From NCBI GenBank assembly GCA_038116945.1, contig JAYOEY010000001.1, forward strand, positions 186,001 through 250,000: a stretch of 64,000 bases of DNA, written 5' to 3'. A program made the position numbers and the translations under genes. This DNA is from JAYOEY01 sp038116945. Lineage in GTDB: Bacteria > Pseudomonadota > Alphaproteobacteria > MPNO01 > UBA2964. Below the pieces are notes generated by a model, which was not told the origin of the DNA, did no database searches, and worked only from the letters and a program-made list of their open reading frames with translations. Shown here in pieces: positions 9,318 to 17,968 of this stretch; position 1 is the stretch's first letter; the number at the start of each line of letters is the position of its first letter.

Positions 9318-10166
9318 ATGGATGTGACTCCTCTTTCGAGCGCGCTGGGTGCCGAGATCACGGGGCTCGACGTCAGGGAGATTGATGACGAAACCTTTGC
9401 CGCGGTCCGGGAGGCGTTTCTCAGCCATCAGCTGCTGGTGTTTCGGGATCAGCACCTTCCGCCGGAGGATCACGTCGCTTTTTCTGCCCGTTTCGGCGAA
9501 TTGGAAACGAGGCCGGACCGGCCCTTTACACTGGACGGGTTGCCGGAGGTCGCCGTGCTGTCCAACCGGATGGAAAACGGCGAACCCGTAGGCGTCATCA
9601 ATGCCGGCGATTTCTGGCATTCCGATCTGTCGTTTTCCGATTTGCCTTGCCGGGTGACGTTTCTTTACGCGCTCGAGGTGGCCGAAGAGGGCGGGGACAC
9701 CGAATGGTCGAACATGTACGCGGCTTACGATGCGTTGTCGGACGAGATGAAGGAGCGGATAGACGGGCTCAGGGGTATCCACGTCTTCGACCGGCGGCGT
9801 AACCGGCGGGCCCGGGTCGACGCGCAGTTCGAAGCCTTGGCGGATGACATTTACGGCATTCCCGTTCCCGACGCGGTTCATCCTGTCGTCCGGCGGCATC
9901 CTGAGACGGGGCGCAAGTCGCTCTACGTGTCGCCGCGTTTCGTTGTCGGCATTGAGGGGATGGCCGATGCCGAAGCGCAGCCGTTGCTCGACGAACTGTT
10001 CGAACACCAGCTCCGGCCGGAATTTCGTTACCGGCACAAATGGCGCGCGGGCGATCTGACGATCTGGGACAACCCCTGTCTGATCCATATTGGCAGGGGC
10101 GGTATCAGGGCGCCCGGCATCCGCCACATGCATCGCACGATGGTGCTCGATCAACCTACGCTTTGA
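9318..10166 (+). CDS. TauD/TfdA-family dioxygenase, copy 1
   Basis: A 282-residue Fe(II)/2-oxoglutarate-dependent dioxygenase. The metal triad is visible as the HSD of FWHSDLSFSD (about residue 97) and a distal histidine in CLIHIGRG; the 2-oxoglutarate-binding arginine is likely in IRHMHRTMV. The N-terminus LSSALGAEITGLDV is the usual family start. It is the most diverged of three paralogues in 4 kb. Its last 16 bases overlap the end of the convergent methyltransferase gene. Substrate unknown; relatives act on taurine, phenoxyacetates and other acids. Confidence 0.87.
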   Translation: MDVTPLSSALGAEITGLDVREIDDETFAAVREAFLSHQLLVFRDQHLPPEDHVAFSARFGELETRPDRPFTLDGLPEVAVLSNRMENGEPVGVINAGDFWHSDLSFSDLPCRVTFLYALEVAEEGGDTEWSNMYAAYDALSDEMKERIDGLRGIHVFDRRRNRRARVDAQFEALADDIYGIPVPDAVHPVVRRHPETGRKSLYVSPRFVVGIEGMADAEAQPLLDELFEHQLRPEFRYRHKWRAGDLTIWDNPCLIHIGRGGIRAPGIRHMHRTMVLDQPTL

Positions 10167-10804
10167 CCGGCGGCTTTCTTTTTCGCGGTCACGAGATAGA
10201 GCGGGTCCGTCATCCCGGGGCTGGGAGACAGGTCCGTGAACACCGGTCCGTCGAAGCCGCCGGCTTCGACGAAATAGTAACCGACGATCCGGGCATGACC
10301 CATGTCGTCCATTCCGCGCCAGAGTGCGACCGCCTTGGTCGGAAACATCCGGTTGGAAAACGAGACCGCGCAGACGCCCGCGGGTCTGAGGACGCGGGCG
10401 ATTTCGGCAAAAACCTCCAGCGGCTTGGTCAGATACTGTACGGAAACGGCGATCAGGCATGCGTCGAACGATTCGTCATCGTAGGGCAGGACCGGATCCT
10501 GTGTCAGGTCGTGAACGATGCGGTCGGTCAGACGCGGATTTGCTTCCAGTTCGATCGCGTTCATGCCCAGGCCGGCGACACGTTCGTATTCGATATCCGG
10601 CGGCAAATGGGACACCCAGGAAGACATCAGATCGAGGATGCACCCGCCAGCGGGCAGATTGTCCATATACCAGCATGTCAGGGCGTTGCAGGCTTCGTCG
10701 TCGATATGACGGACCAGACGTTCCTGCCGGTAGAACAGGGCATCGTCGCTTTCGTCGACACGCTCGAAATGCTCCGGGCCGAGTTTTCTGTCCTCATTCG
10801 CCAT
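10151..10804 (-). CDS. Class I SAM-dependent methyltransferase
   Basis: A 217-residue methyltransferase-like protein lying against the direction of its neighbours. The SAM-binding region is ILDLMSSWVSHLP (motif I variant, glycines replaced), followed by the acidic/Asn segment GLGMNAIELEANPRL, then DPVLPYDDESFDACLIAVSVQYL and the ARVLRPAGVCAVSFSNRMFPTKA stretch typical of methyltransferase-11 relatives. The ATG at 10804 gives a clean start; a longer reading would run into the next dioxygenase gene. It sits between two dioxygenase genes and converges on copy 1. Substrate unknown. Confidence 0.75.
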   Translation of the reverse strand: MANEDRKLGPEHFERVDESDDALFYRQERLVRHIDDEACNALTCWYMDNLPAGGCILDLMSSWVSHLPPDIEYERVAGLGMNAIELEANPRLTDRIVHDLTQDPVLPYDDESFDACLIAVSVQYLTKPLEVFAEIARVLRPAGVCAVSFSNRMFPTKAVALWRGMDDMGHARIVGYYFVEAGGFDGPVFTDLSPSPGMTDPLYLVTAKKKAAGQSVG

Positions 10805-10939
10805 GGTCGTTCTCCGGGAAGCCGTCGCTACGGTAGCGGGATGTCTTCCGGCTGCCAACGAAACGTCGTGCAGACGGATTGCGCTTGCGAATTCGGGTGC
10901 ATAGACTCCCCCGCGGAAAACGCGTGTGGGAGGTCTGCC

Positions 10940-11785
10940 GTGGAAATCAGAAGACTGTCGGATGCGCTTGGCGCCGAGATAGCCGGCGTTGACGTAAAAT
11001 CGCTCAGCGACGAGGAATTCAGGGAACTGTACGATGCATGGCTGGAGCATGAGGTTCTCGTGTTCCACGACCAGGAACTGGCGCCCGAAGATCATATCGG
11101 TTTCTCAAAGCGGTTCGGCGACCTTGAAGTCCATATCTCGGTCGATCATCTGCTGGAGGGCTGCCCGGAAATCATGCTGGTTTCCAACAAGATGGTGGAC
11201 GGGCGTTATATCGGAGCCGTCTCGGCAGCCGATTACTGGCATTCCGACCTGTCATGCAACGCGCACCCGACCAAGGCGTCGCTGCTCTATGCGCTCGAAA
11301 TTCCCAGCGTCGGCGGCGATACGGAATGGGCGGACATGTACGCGGCCTACGAGACCCTGCCGGAAAAAACCAGGGAGCGTATCGACGGGCTGCGCGGAAT
11401 CCACAGCTGGAACCGGATGCGGAACCCGCGCGTCCATGTTCCCGATGTTCACAAGGACGATGCGAAGATGCGGTATGGCGAACGCTCTCCGGACGATTCC
11501 TACCATCCTATCGTGCGGACGCATCCGGAGACGGGGCGCAAGGCGCTGTATGTCTCGCCGCGCTTTACGATAGGCGTCGAAGGGCTCGACTACGATGAGG
11601 GGCAGGCATTGCTCGACGAGCTGTTCGATCACATGCAGAACCCCGATTTCGTCTATCACCATAAATGGTCGGTCGGCGATCTCGTCCTGTGGGACAACCG
11701 CAGCACGGTCCATATCAACTGCCGCGGCCATAACGAAATCCGGCACCTGCACCGGACGTCGGTCGCCGGCGACGTGCCCTACTGA
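10940..11785 (+). CDS. TauD/TfdA-family dioxygenase, copy 2
   Basis: A 281-residue Fe(II)/2-oxoglutarate dioxygenase with the YWHSDLSCNAHPTKAS metal motif and the distal histidine in NRSTVHINCRGH, followed by the 2-oxoglutarate arginine in IRHLHRTSVAGDVPY. The GTG at 10940 is chosen because GGGAGGT lies six bases upstream and the protein then begins MEIRRLSDALGAEI, as in the other copies. It is closely related to copy 3 at 12476. Only five bases separate it from the nitroreductase gene, so the two are probably co-transcribed. Confidence 0.87.
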   Translation: MEIRRLSDALGAEIAGVDVKSLSDEEFRELYDAWLEHEVLVFHDQELAPEDHIGFSKRFGDLEVHISVDHLLEGCPEIMLVSNKMVDGRYIGAVSAADYWHSDLSCNAHPTKASLLYALEIPSVGGDTEWADMYAAYETLPEKTRERIDGLRGIHSWNRMRNPRVHVPDVHKDDAKMRYGERSPDDSYHPIVRTHPETGRKALYVSPRFTIGVEGLDYDEGQALLDELFDHMQNPDFVYHHKWSVGDLVLWDNRSTVHINCRGHNEIRHLHRTSVAGDVPY

Positions 11786-11790
11786 AGGCC

Positions 11791-12381
11791 ATGGGAAAGC
11801 CGGTAGACGAGGCGGCGCTCGACACGCTGTTCAATGACGCGCGCACGTTCGATGGTTTCCTTGATCGGGAGGTTCCCGACGCGCTGCTGAAGCGGGCCTG
11901 GGATCTCGCGCGCATGACACCGACCAGCGCGAACTGCCAGCCGATGCGCGTGTTGTTCCTCCGTTCGGCGGAGGCGAAAGAGCGCCTCGCGCCCTCATTG
12001 TCATCGACGAACCGTGACAAGACCGTCGCGGCGCCTGTCGTCGCCATCGTGGCGCACGATCTCAGATTCTACGAGAACCTGCCAAGGCTCTATCGCGTTC
12101 CGGGGGCGGAAAAGTGGTTCATGGGGCAGGACGGGCTGATTGAGGAGACTGCCTTTCGTAACGGATCCCTGCAGGGCGCCTCTCTGATGCTGGCGCTGCG
12201 GGCGGTGGGGCTCGATGTCGGGCCGATGTCCGGTTTCAAGAACGCCATGGTGGATGAAGAATTCTTCGCGGGTTCGAGCTGGCGATCGAACTTCATCTGC
12301 AATATCGGTTACGGCGACCCCGAGGGGCTTCCGCCACGCGACCCCAGGCTGGATTTCGACGAAGCCTGCCGCATTGAGTAA
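11791..12381 (+). CDS. Nitroreductase-family protein, RutE/malonic semialdehyde reductase-like
   Basis: A 196-residue flavoprotein of the nitroreductase fold. The sequence resembles RutE/HadB malonic semialdehyde reductases: FLDREVPDALLKRAWDLARMTPTSANCQPMR supplies FMN contacts, and GLIEETAFRNGSLQGASLMLALRAVGLDVGPMSGF is the conserved second half. RutE reduces malonic semialdehyde to 3-hydroxypropionate in pyrimidine breakdown, but no other rut gene is here, so the substrate is probably another aldehyde or enone made by the dioxygenases. It follows copy 2 of the dioxygenases after five bases. Confidence 0.8.
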   Translation: MGKPVDEAALDTLFNDARTFDGFLDREVPDALLKRAWDLARMTPTSANCQPMRVLFLRSAEAKERLAPSLSSTNRDKTVAAPVVAIVAHDLRFYENLPRLYRVPGAEKWFMGQDGLIEETAFRNGSLQGASLMLALRAVGLDVGPMSGFKNAMVDEEFFAGSSWRSNFICNIGYGDPEGLPPRDPRLDFDEACRIE

Positions 12382-12475
12382 TCCCGTAGCCCGAATTGAC
12401 GGGGTGACGGGCGAGGCGTAAACTTTCGAAAATGCCGAAAAACGGCAGTTTCATGCGCCTTTCAGGGAAGCGTCA

Positions 12476-13327
12476 ATGCAGATCAACCGCCTGTCGGACG
12501 CGCTCGGTGCCGAAATTACCGGGCTGGATGTTGCGAGCGCGACGCGGGAAGAGATCCACGCCATCCTCAATGCGTTTCACGAGCATCAGGTCATCGTTTT
12601 CCGCGACCAGAAACTGACGCCCGAACAGCACATCGCCTTCAGCGCCCATTTCGGCCCGCATGAAATTCACATCTCGAAGAAATACCTGCTCGATGAGCAT
12701 CCGGAAATCCTCGTTCTCTCCAACCGCATGGAGAACGGCGAATATGTCGGGGTCGAGAATGCGGGGGATTACTGGCATTCGGACCTGAGCTACATGGCAA
12801 GACCCAGCCTCGGCTCGCTGCTCTACGCGCGCGAAGTGCCCCCCGAAGGCGGAGACACGGAATGGGCCAACCAGTATACGGCCTACGAAACGCTGCCGGA
12901 GGAAACCAAACAGAGGATCGACGGGCTGAAGGCACGGCACACCTTCAACCGCACGCGGAACCCGCGGGTGCATGTGCCGGATCATGCAAAAAAAGGGGCG
13001 GCCGAACGCTATGCCAAGGTCAGCCCTGACGACGCGATTCATCCCGTGGTTCGCACCCATCCGGTGACCGGCCGGAAGGCGCTGTTCGTGTCGCCGCGCT
13101 TTACGATCGGCATCGAAGGGCTGCCCGACGGGGAAGCGCAGGAACTGCTCGACGAGCTTTTCGATCACATGGCGAGGCCCGAATTCATCTATCACCATAA
13201 ATGGCGGCTCGGCGATCTGCTGATGTGGGACAATCGCTGTCTCGCGCATCTCGCCTGTCGCGGCATTCCCGAGGGACAGATCCGGCACATGCACCGGACG
13301 ACCGTTTCGGGTGACGTTCCGTACTGA
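12476..13327 (+). CDS. TauD/TfdA-family dioxygenase, copy 3
   Basis: A 283-residue Fe(II)/2-oxoglutarate dioxygenase. Metal ligands are in YWHSDLSYMARPS and the distal histidine in CLAHLACRG; the C-terminal IRHMHRTTVSGDVPY matches copy 2 almost residue for residue. Shared blocks with copy 2 (GDTEWA, AYETLPEE, RIDGL, NPRVHVPD, SPRFTIG) indicate a tandem duplication. It starts the tighter part of the cluster: glyoxalase and UbiD genes follow with short gaps. Confidence 0.88.
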   Translation: MQINRLSDALGAEITGLDVASATREEIHAILNAFHEHQVIVFRDQKLTPEQHIAFSAHFGPHEIHISKKYLLDEHPEILVLSNRMENGEYVGVENAGDYWHSDLSYMARPSLGSLLYAREVPPEGGDTEWANQYTAYETLPEETKQRIDGLKARHTFNRTRNPRVHVPDHAKKGAAERYAKVSPDDAIHPVVRTHPVTGRKALFVSPRFTIGIEGLPDGEAQELLDELFDHMARPEFIYHHKWRLGDLLMWDNRCLAHLACRGIPEGQIRHMHRTTVSGDVPY

Positions 13328-13354
13328 CAATTTCGACCAGGGAGAGTTTCCGAC

Positions 13355-13804
13355 ATGAATGACGCATCTGCGCCCACCGAACGTCCGCCGGTCGTGAAGG
13401 CGACAAAGCCGCGCATCCGCCACACCATGTTGCGGGTCAGAAACCTGGACCGTTCGGTCGATTTCTATACCAGCGTGATGGGCATGAAGGTCTTTCGGCG
13501 CAGTGAAAACGAAGGCGGGAAATACACGGTCGTGTTCATCGGCTATGGCGATGAAAGTACCGATCCGGCCATTGAGCTGACCTATAACTGGGGCCAGGAC
13601 GACGGTTACGAGCTCGGGTCCGGATACGGCCATATCGCCATTGGCGTTCCCGACATTTACGGCATCTGCAAAAAGGTCGAGGAGTACGGGATGGAGGTTC
13701 CGCGTCCGCCCGGGCCGCTGAAACATACCGGTCCCAACGGACCGGTGATCGCTTTCATCAGGGATCCGGACGGCTATTCCATCGAACTCGGCGAACGGGC
13801 CTGA
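13355..13804 (+). CDS. Glyoxalase I-like vicinal oxygen chelate protein
   Basis: A 149-residue protein close to lactoylglutathione lyase (GloA). Metal ligands expected in this fold are visible: His in RIRHTMLRVRNLDRS, Glu in AIELTYNWG, His in GYGHIAIGVPD and Glu in GYSIELGE. The YTSVMGMKVFRRSENEGGKY and FIRDPDGYSIEL blocks are classic GloA. A leading basic, proline-rich stretch of about 25 residues is unusual. It lies five bases before a UbiD gene, so either it detoxifies methylglyoxal or a related 2-oxoaldehyde made by the pathway, or it has been recruited to another substrate. Confidence 0.82.
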   Translation: MNDASAPTERPPVVKATKPRIRHTMLRVRNLDRSVDFYTSVMGMKVFRRSENEGGKYTVVFIGYGDESTDPAIELTYNWGQDDGYELGSGYGHIAIGVPDIYGICKKVEEYGMEVPRPPGPLKHTGPNGPVIAFIRDPDGYSIELGERA

Positions 13805-13809
13805 CGGCA

Positions 13810-15300
13810 ATGGCGGAGACGGCTTCCGGAACGATCACGGCGTCCCACAACATCCAGCACCGCTTTCCGTACGAGGATTTGCGGGAATGGCTTGCCGAGG
13901 CGGAACGGCTCGGAGAGCTGAAGCATGTTACCGGCGCCAGCTGGGAGCAGGATATCGGGCTCGCCACAACGCTGGTCAAATACCGCGACGGTACGCCGGC
14001 GCTGCTGTTCGATGAGATCCCGGGATGCGCGAAGGGGTTCCGGGTGCTGTCGAATTTCTTCGGCGGAAAGCGCAAGAACATGTCGCTCGGTTTTCCGACC
14101 GATCTCGACAAGGTGCAGCTGTCAGACGCGTGGGCCGAAAAATATTCGCATGAGCCCGATGCGTTGATTCCGCCGGTCTATGTCGATGACGGGCCGGTAT
14201 TCGAAAACATCATGATGGGGGAAGAGGTCGACGTAACGGCTTTTCCGTCGCCGATCTGGCATGAGGACGATGGCGGACGTTACCTCGGCACCGGTTCCTA
14301 CAATGTCACTCAGGACCCGGATACCGGCTGGTACAATCTGGGCACCTACCGGATCATGGTCATCGACGACAAGACGGTCGCCTTCAACACGGCGCCCGGC
14401 AAGCATGGACGCATCCATTTCGAAAAGGCGGCGGCGAGAGGAGAGAAACTTCCGGCCATCATGGTTGTCGGCGGGGACCCCATGGCGTTCCTGCTGGGCG
14501 GATACGAAGTCCCGCCGGGGGTTTCGGAATTCGACGTGCTGGGCGGGTTACGCGGAAAGCCCGTTGAGCTGGTGCGAGGCAAGGTTACAGGGCTTCCGTT
14601 TCCCGCCAATGCCGAAATCGTGCTCGAAGGCTGGGTTCATCCGACCGAAACGGTTCCTGAAGGCCCGTTCGGCGACTGGTGCGGCAGCTATACCGAAAAG
14701 GGCAGGGTACGGCCGCGCTGCGACGTGGAGGCGATCTATTACCGCAATGATCCGGTGATCCTGGGTTTTCCGCCGCAGCATTTGCCGGACGAATTTTCGC
14801 GCTTCAGGGCCATCACCCGATCGGCGCTGATGAAACGGAACATCATCGCCGCCGGCGTTCCCGACGTGAAGGACGTGTGGTGCCACGAGGTCGGCGGGTC
14901 GCGCATGCTGACCGGAGTTTCGATCACCCAGCGCTATCCCGGTCATGCAACGCAGACCGGTCATATCGCGAGCCAGTGCCATGCCGGCGCCTATGCCGGA
15001 AAATGGGTCGTGGTGACGGACGACGATATCGACGTCACCAATCTGGAAGAACTGATCTGGGCGGCGCTGATGTGCTGCGATCCGGCGACGGAGATGGACA
15101 TCATCAAATCCGCCTGGACGTCCAATGCAGATCCGCGTCTTCATCCCGACGAGAAGGCCAAGGGAAACGTGACCAATTCGCGCCTGATCATAGACGCCAC
15201 CAAACCGTTTCACTGGCGGGACCGGTTCCCGCAATCGACCAAGCCGCGCCCGGAACTGCTCGACCTGGCGCGTCAGAAATTCAGCCATCTGCTGGATTAG
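13810..15300 (+). CDS. UbiD-family decarboxylase, copy 1
   Basis: A 496-residue UbiD-type (de)carboxylase; the family uses prenylated FMN made by UbiX to add or remove carboxyl groups on aromatic or unsaturated acids. Visible motifs: LREWLAEAERLGELKHV at the N-terminus, the prFMN-contacting NLGTYRIMVID, and the catalytic Glu region PEGPFGDWCGSYTEKG. It is shorter than the other two copies and closer to classical UbiD. No ubiX gene is in the window, so the cofactor must come from elsewhere. Followed 30 bases later by a periplasmic binding-protein gene. Confidence 0.88.
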   Translation: MAETASGTITASHNIQHRFPYEDLREWLAEAERLGELKHVTGASWEQDIGLATTLVKYRDGTPALLFDEIPGCAKGFRVLSNFFGGKRKNMSLGFPTDLDKVQLSDAWAEKYSHEPDALIPPVYVDDGPVFENIMMGEEVDVTAFPSPIWHEDDGGRYLGTGSYNVTQDPDTGWYNLGTYRIMVIDDKTVAFNTAPGKHGRIHFEKAAARGEKLPAIMVVGGDPMAFLLGGYEVPPGVSEFDVLGGLRGKPVELVRGKVTGLPFPANAEIVLEGWVHPTETVPEGPFGDWCGSYTEKGRVRPRCDVEAIYYRNDPVILGFPPQHLPDEFSRFRAITRSALMKRNIIAAGVPDVKDVWCHEVGGSRMLTGVSITQRYPGHATQTGHIASQCHAGAYAGKWVVVTDDDIDVTNLEELIWAALMCCDPATEMDIIKSAWTSNADPRLHPDEKAKGNVTNSRLIIDATKPFHWRDRFPQSTKPRPELLDLARQKFSHLLD

Positions 15301-15330
15301 AGCAGTGTTCAGACCTTGAGGGAGGTTCGC

Positions 15331-16374
15331 ATGTCGTTACGAAAACTAGCAGTTCTGTCCGGCGCTGCCGCGCTGTCGTTTGGAAACGTTCCCGCGCTTG
15401 CCGACGAGGCCGCCGATTTCTACAGGGGCAAGAACATCGAAATGGTGCTCGCCGCCAGCGCCAAGGGCTCCTACAACAATCATGTTCGCTTGCTTCAGCG
15501 CTATCTTACCAAGCACATCGCCGGCAATCCCAACATCATCATCAAATTTTATGCCGGTGCTGGCGGCATTCGCGGGGCGAACCATGTCTTCAATGTGGGT
15601 TCGAAGGACGGGCTTACGGTCGGAAATCTCCTGAAGACCATCGCCATCAACGAGGCGATCAAGCGTAACGGGGTAAAATTCAAGTCGGCCGAATTCGGCT
15701 GGATCATCAGTACGGGACCGGTCGATTCCGTCCTGTCCCTGATGAAGGACCACACCAAGGTCCGGACCGTGGACGACGCGCGCAAAATGGAGGCGGTGCT
15801 GGGCTCTACAGGCAAGGGCTCCGCGACGTTTATCGAGCCGACCATCATGAACCAGCTGATGGGAACCAAGTTTAAGGTCATCACGGGATACAAGGGACTT
15901 GGGCCTGTCCATCTTGCCATGGAGAAAGGCGAGGTTGCCGGCCGGTTCGCGTCGGTCGAAAGCCTGCTTTGCTGCAAGAAGGAATGGCTGGAGGGCAAGA
16001 AGCTCGTGTTCCTCGCCCAGTCCGGGCTGAAGCGTAACGAGGCATTTCCTGACGTGCCGCGCATGATCGACCTGGCCAAGACCGACAAGGACAAGAAATT
16101 TCTTGAGTTTTTCGGTGCCGGGTCGACCCTCGGACGCATCTACGTGACGCCGCCCGGTGTGCCGAAGATGCAGCTTGAAGCGTTACGGGAAGGTTTCTGG
16201 AAGGCCGCGCATGACCCCGGCTATGTCGACGAGATGAAGAAGCGGGGGCTTGAGTGGGGACCGATCCGGGGCGAGGAAGCGAAGAAGCTCGCGCTGCTGA
16301 CGCTCGAGGCGTCGCCCGAGACGATTGCCCGGGCGCGCAAGGTGATGGGTACCGGCAAGAAGAAAAAGAAGTAG
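15331..16374 (+). CDS. Bug/TctC-type periplasmic substrate-binding protein, orphan
   Basis: A 347-residue exported solute-binding protein of the tripartite tricarboxylate (Bug) family. A Sec signal peptide (MSLRKLAVLSGAAALSFGNVPALA) is followed by ADFYRGKNIEMVLAASAKGSYNNH and the FYAGAGGIRGANHVFN segment. Such proteins bind carboxylates for a TctAB carrier, yet no tctA or tctB is near, as often with Bug proteins. The ATG at 15331 follows GAGGGAGG. The C-terminus ends in a run of lysines. It sits between a UbiD and a dehydrogenase gene, so its ligand is probably the cluster's carboxylated substrate (inference). Confidence 0.8.
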   Translation: MSLRKLAVLSGAAALSFGNVPALADEAADFYRGKNIEMVLAASAKGSYNNHVRLLQRYLTKHIAGNPNIIIKFYAGAGGIRGANHVFNVGSKDGLTVGNLLKTIAINEAIKRNGVKFKSAEFGWIISTGPVDSVLSLMKDHTKVRTVDDARKMEAVLGSTGKGSATFIEPTIMNQLMGTKFKVITGYKGLGPVHLAMEKGEVAGRFASVESLLCCKKEWLEGKKLVFLAQSGLKRNEAFPDVPRMIDLAKTDKDKKFLEFFGAGSTLGRIYVTPPGVPKMQLEALREGFWKAAHDPGYVDEMKKRGLEWGPIRGEEAKKLALLTLEASPETIARARKVMGTGKKKKK

Positions 16375-16383
16375 GACGGGTAG

Positions 16384-16412
16384 AGGGGCGGCCGGGCGTA
16401 CCGGTCGCCCCT
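16384..16412 (+). other. Strong intercistronic hairpin
   Basis: A 12-base-pair stem with arms 16384-16395 (AGGGGCGGCCGG) and 16401-16412 and a 5-base loop; one pair is G-T, the rest Watson-Crick. No T run follows: the next bases lead into the Shine-Dalgarno of the dehydrogenase at 16430. It is therefore more likely an mRNA-stabilising or partial terminator hairpin that raises binding-protein expression above the enzymes, as in malE-malF, than a full terminator. Confidence 0.6.
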
Positions 16413-16429
16413 TACCGAAGGAGGGTTCG

Positions 16430-17191
16430 ATGGGCGTTCTCGACGGCAGGGTTGCGATCGTGACCGGCGGCGCACAGGGCATCGGCGCCGCCTATTGCAA
16501 GCGGCTCGCGGAAGAAGGGGCGAAAATAGTCGTCGCGGACGTTGTCGACGGTTCCGGCGTTGTCGGCGTGATCGAGCAGTCGGGCGGCGAAGCGATCTTC
16601 GTCGAAACGGATGTTGCCGACGAGCAGGCCAATCTCGACATGGTCGCAGCCGCGGTAGAGGCGTTCGGGAAGGTCGATATTCTGGTCGCCAATGCGGGGC
16701 TCTATACCCATCTCGGTCGTCAGAAAGCCACCGAGATCTCTGTAGAGGACTGGGACCGGGTCCAGGCCGTCAACGTCAAGGGCGTATGGCTGTCGGCCAA
16801 GGCAGCCATTCCTGAAATGCAGAAGCAGGGCTACGGCAAAATCATCAACATCGCCTCTTCCGTCTCGATCAAGGGGGCGCCCACCATCACCCATTACGGT
16901 GCGTCGAAAGCGGCGGTGCTGGGCATCACGCATTCGATGGCGGCCGAGTTCGGCGATGACGGCATCTGCATCAACGCCATTGCGCCGGGGCCCACGGATA
17001 CCGAAACGGGGCGCGCGGCAGAATCGGACTCGGATCGCGCGCGGCGCGAAAAGAGCGCGCAGAACCGGGCGATCAAGCGTACCGGGCAGCCGGAAGACCT
17101 GGTCGGGCTGTGCGTCTTTCTTGCATCGCCTGCAAGCGATTTCATGACCGGCCAGACCGTCGTCGTCGATGGCGGCGGCGTGATGTGGTGA
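16430..17191 (+). CDS. Short-chain dehydrogenase/reductase, copy 1
   Basis: A 253-residue classical SDR. Cofactor motif TGGAQGIG (residues 12-19), NAG at about residue 88, catalytic Ser in NIASSVSIKG and YGASK near residues 158-162. The C-terminal GQTVVVDGGGVMW is typical. Asp in VVADVVDG after the second strand suggests NAD(H) preference. Starts with a strong GGAGGG. Four paralogues (16430, 17196, 18758, 24795) share this layout, pointing to sequential oxidation or different stereo-specificities in one pathway. Substrate unknown. Confidence 0.9.
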   Translation: MGVLDGRVAIVTGGAQGIGAAYCKRLAEEGAKIVVADVVDGSGVVGVIEQSGGEAIFVETDVADEQANLDMVAAAVEAFGKVDILVANAGLYTHLGRQKATEISVEDWDRVQAVNVKGVWLSAKAAIPEMQKQGYGKIINIASSVSIKGAPTITHYGASKAAVLGITHSMAAEFGDDGICINAIAPGPTDTETGRAAESDSDRARREKSAQNRAIKRTGQPEDLVGLCVFLASPASDFMTGQTVVVDGGGVMW

Positions 17192-17195
17192 CGTG

Positions 17196-17957
17196 ATGGG
17201 ACGGCTTGACGGCAGGGTAGCTATCGTCACCGGCGGCGCGCGCAGCATCGGCGCCGCCTTCGCCAAGGGCATGGCGGCGGAGGGCGCAAAGGTCGCGATC
17301 GCCGACATCGAACCGGCAGACGATATTCTCGGGATCATTCGGCAGGCCGGCGGCGAGGCGATGCATGTTCCGACCGATGTGACCGATGAAGCCTCCTGCG
17401 AGAACATGGTGGCGGAAACCGTCGCCGCCTGGGGCAAACTCGACATTCTCGTCGCCAATGCCGGTCTGTGGGTCCATCTGGAGCGGCAGAACGCGCTCGA
17501 GATCGACGTCGATACCTGGGACAGGGTCATGTCGGTCAATATCAGGGGCGTCTGGCTGTCGGCCAGAGCCGCCATTCCGGCGATGCAGAAGAACGGCTAC
17601 GGCAAGATCGTCACCATGACGTCGGGACGCGCCTTCAAGGGCGGGGTCGGCATGTTGCATTACGATGCCTCCAAGGGTGCGGTCATTTCCATGACGCGCT
17701 CGCTGGCACGCGAGTGGGGCGATGCGGGTATCCGCGTCAACGCCATTGCCCCCGGCGCGGTGGATACCGAAATCAGCCTGTCGCTTGCCGACGATGCGCA
17801 GCGCGCCCGTCGCGAGAAAACGCCGCAGACCCGCGCGATCAAACGGGCCGAGGAGCCGGAGGACCTGGTTGGAACCTGTCTCTACCTGATGTCGTCCGCC
17901 AGCGATTTCATGTCCGGAAATACCATCATCGTCGATGGCGGCGCCGAATTCTGGTGA
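17196..17957 (+). CDS. Short-chain dehydrogenase/reductase, copy 2
   Basis: A 253-residue SDR, tandem neighbour of copy 1 with four bases between them. Cofactor motif TGGARSIG, the NAG motif, catalytic Ser in TMTSGRAFKG and YDASK. A GTG one codon earlier (17193) is an alternative start; the ATG gives the same MGRLDGRVAIVTG start as the other copies. C-terminus NTIIVDGGAEFW. The block SGRAFKG..HYDASK is shared with copy 4 at 24795, more than with copy 1. Confidence 0.9.
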   Translation: MGRLDGRVAIVTGGARSIGAAFAKGMAAEGAKVAIADIEPADDILGIIRQAGGEAMHVPTDVTDEASCENMVAETVAAWGKLDILVANAGLWVHLERQNALEIDVDTWDRVMSVNIRGVWLSARAAIPAMQKNGYGKIVTMTSGRAFKGGVGMLHYDASKGAVISMTRSLAREWGDAGIRVNAIAPGAVDTEISLSLADDAQRARREKTPQTRAIKRAEEPEDLVGTCLYLMSSASDFMSGNTIIVDGGAEFW

Positions 17958-17968
17958 GGAACAGGCAG

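Noticed and set aside
12473..13810. 445-codon minus-strand frame across TauD copy 3 and the glyoxalase gene
   Set aside because: Antisense shadow; no recognisable domain, and the plus strand holds two well-supported enzymes.
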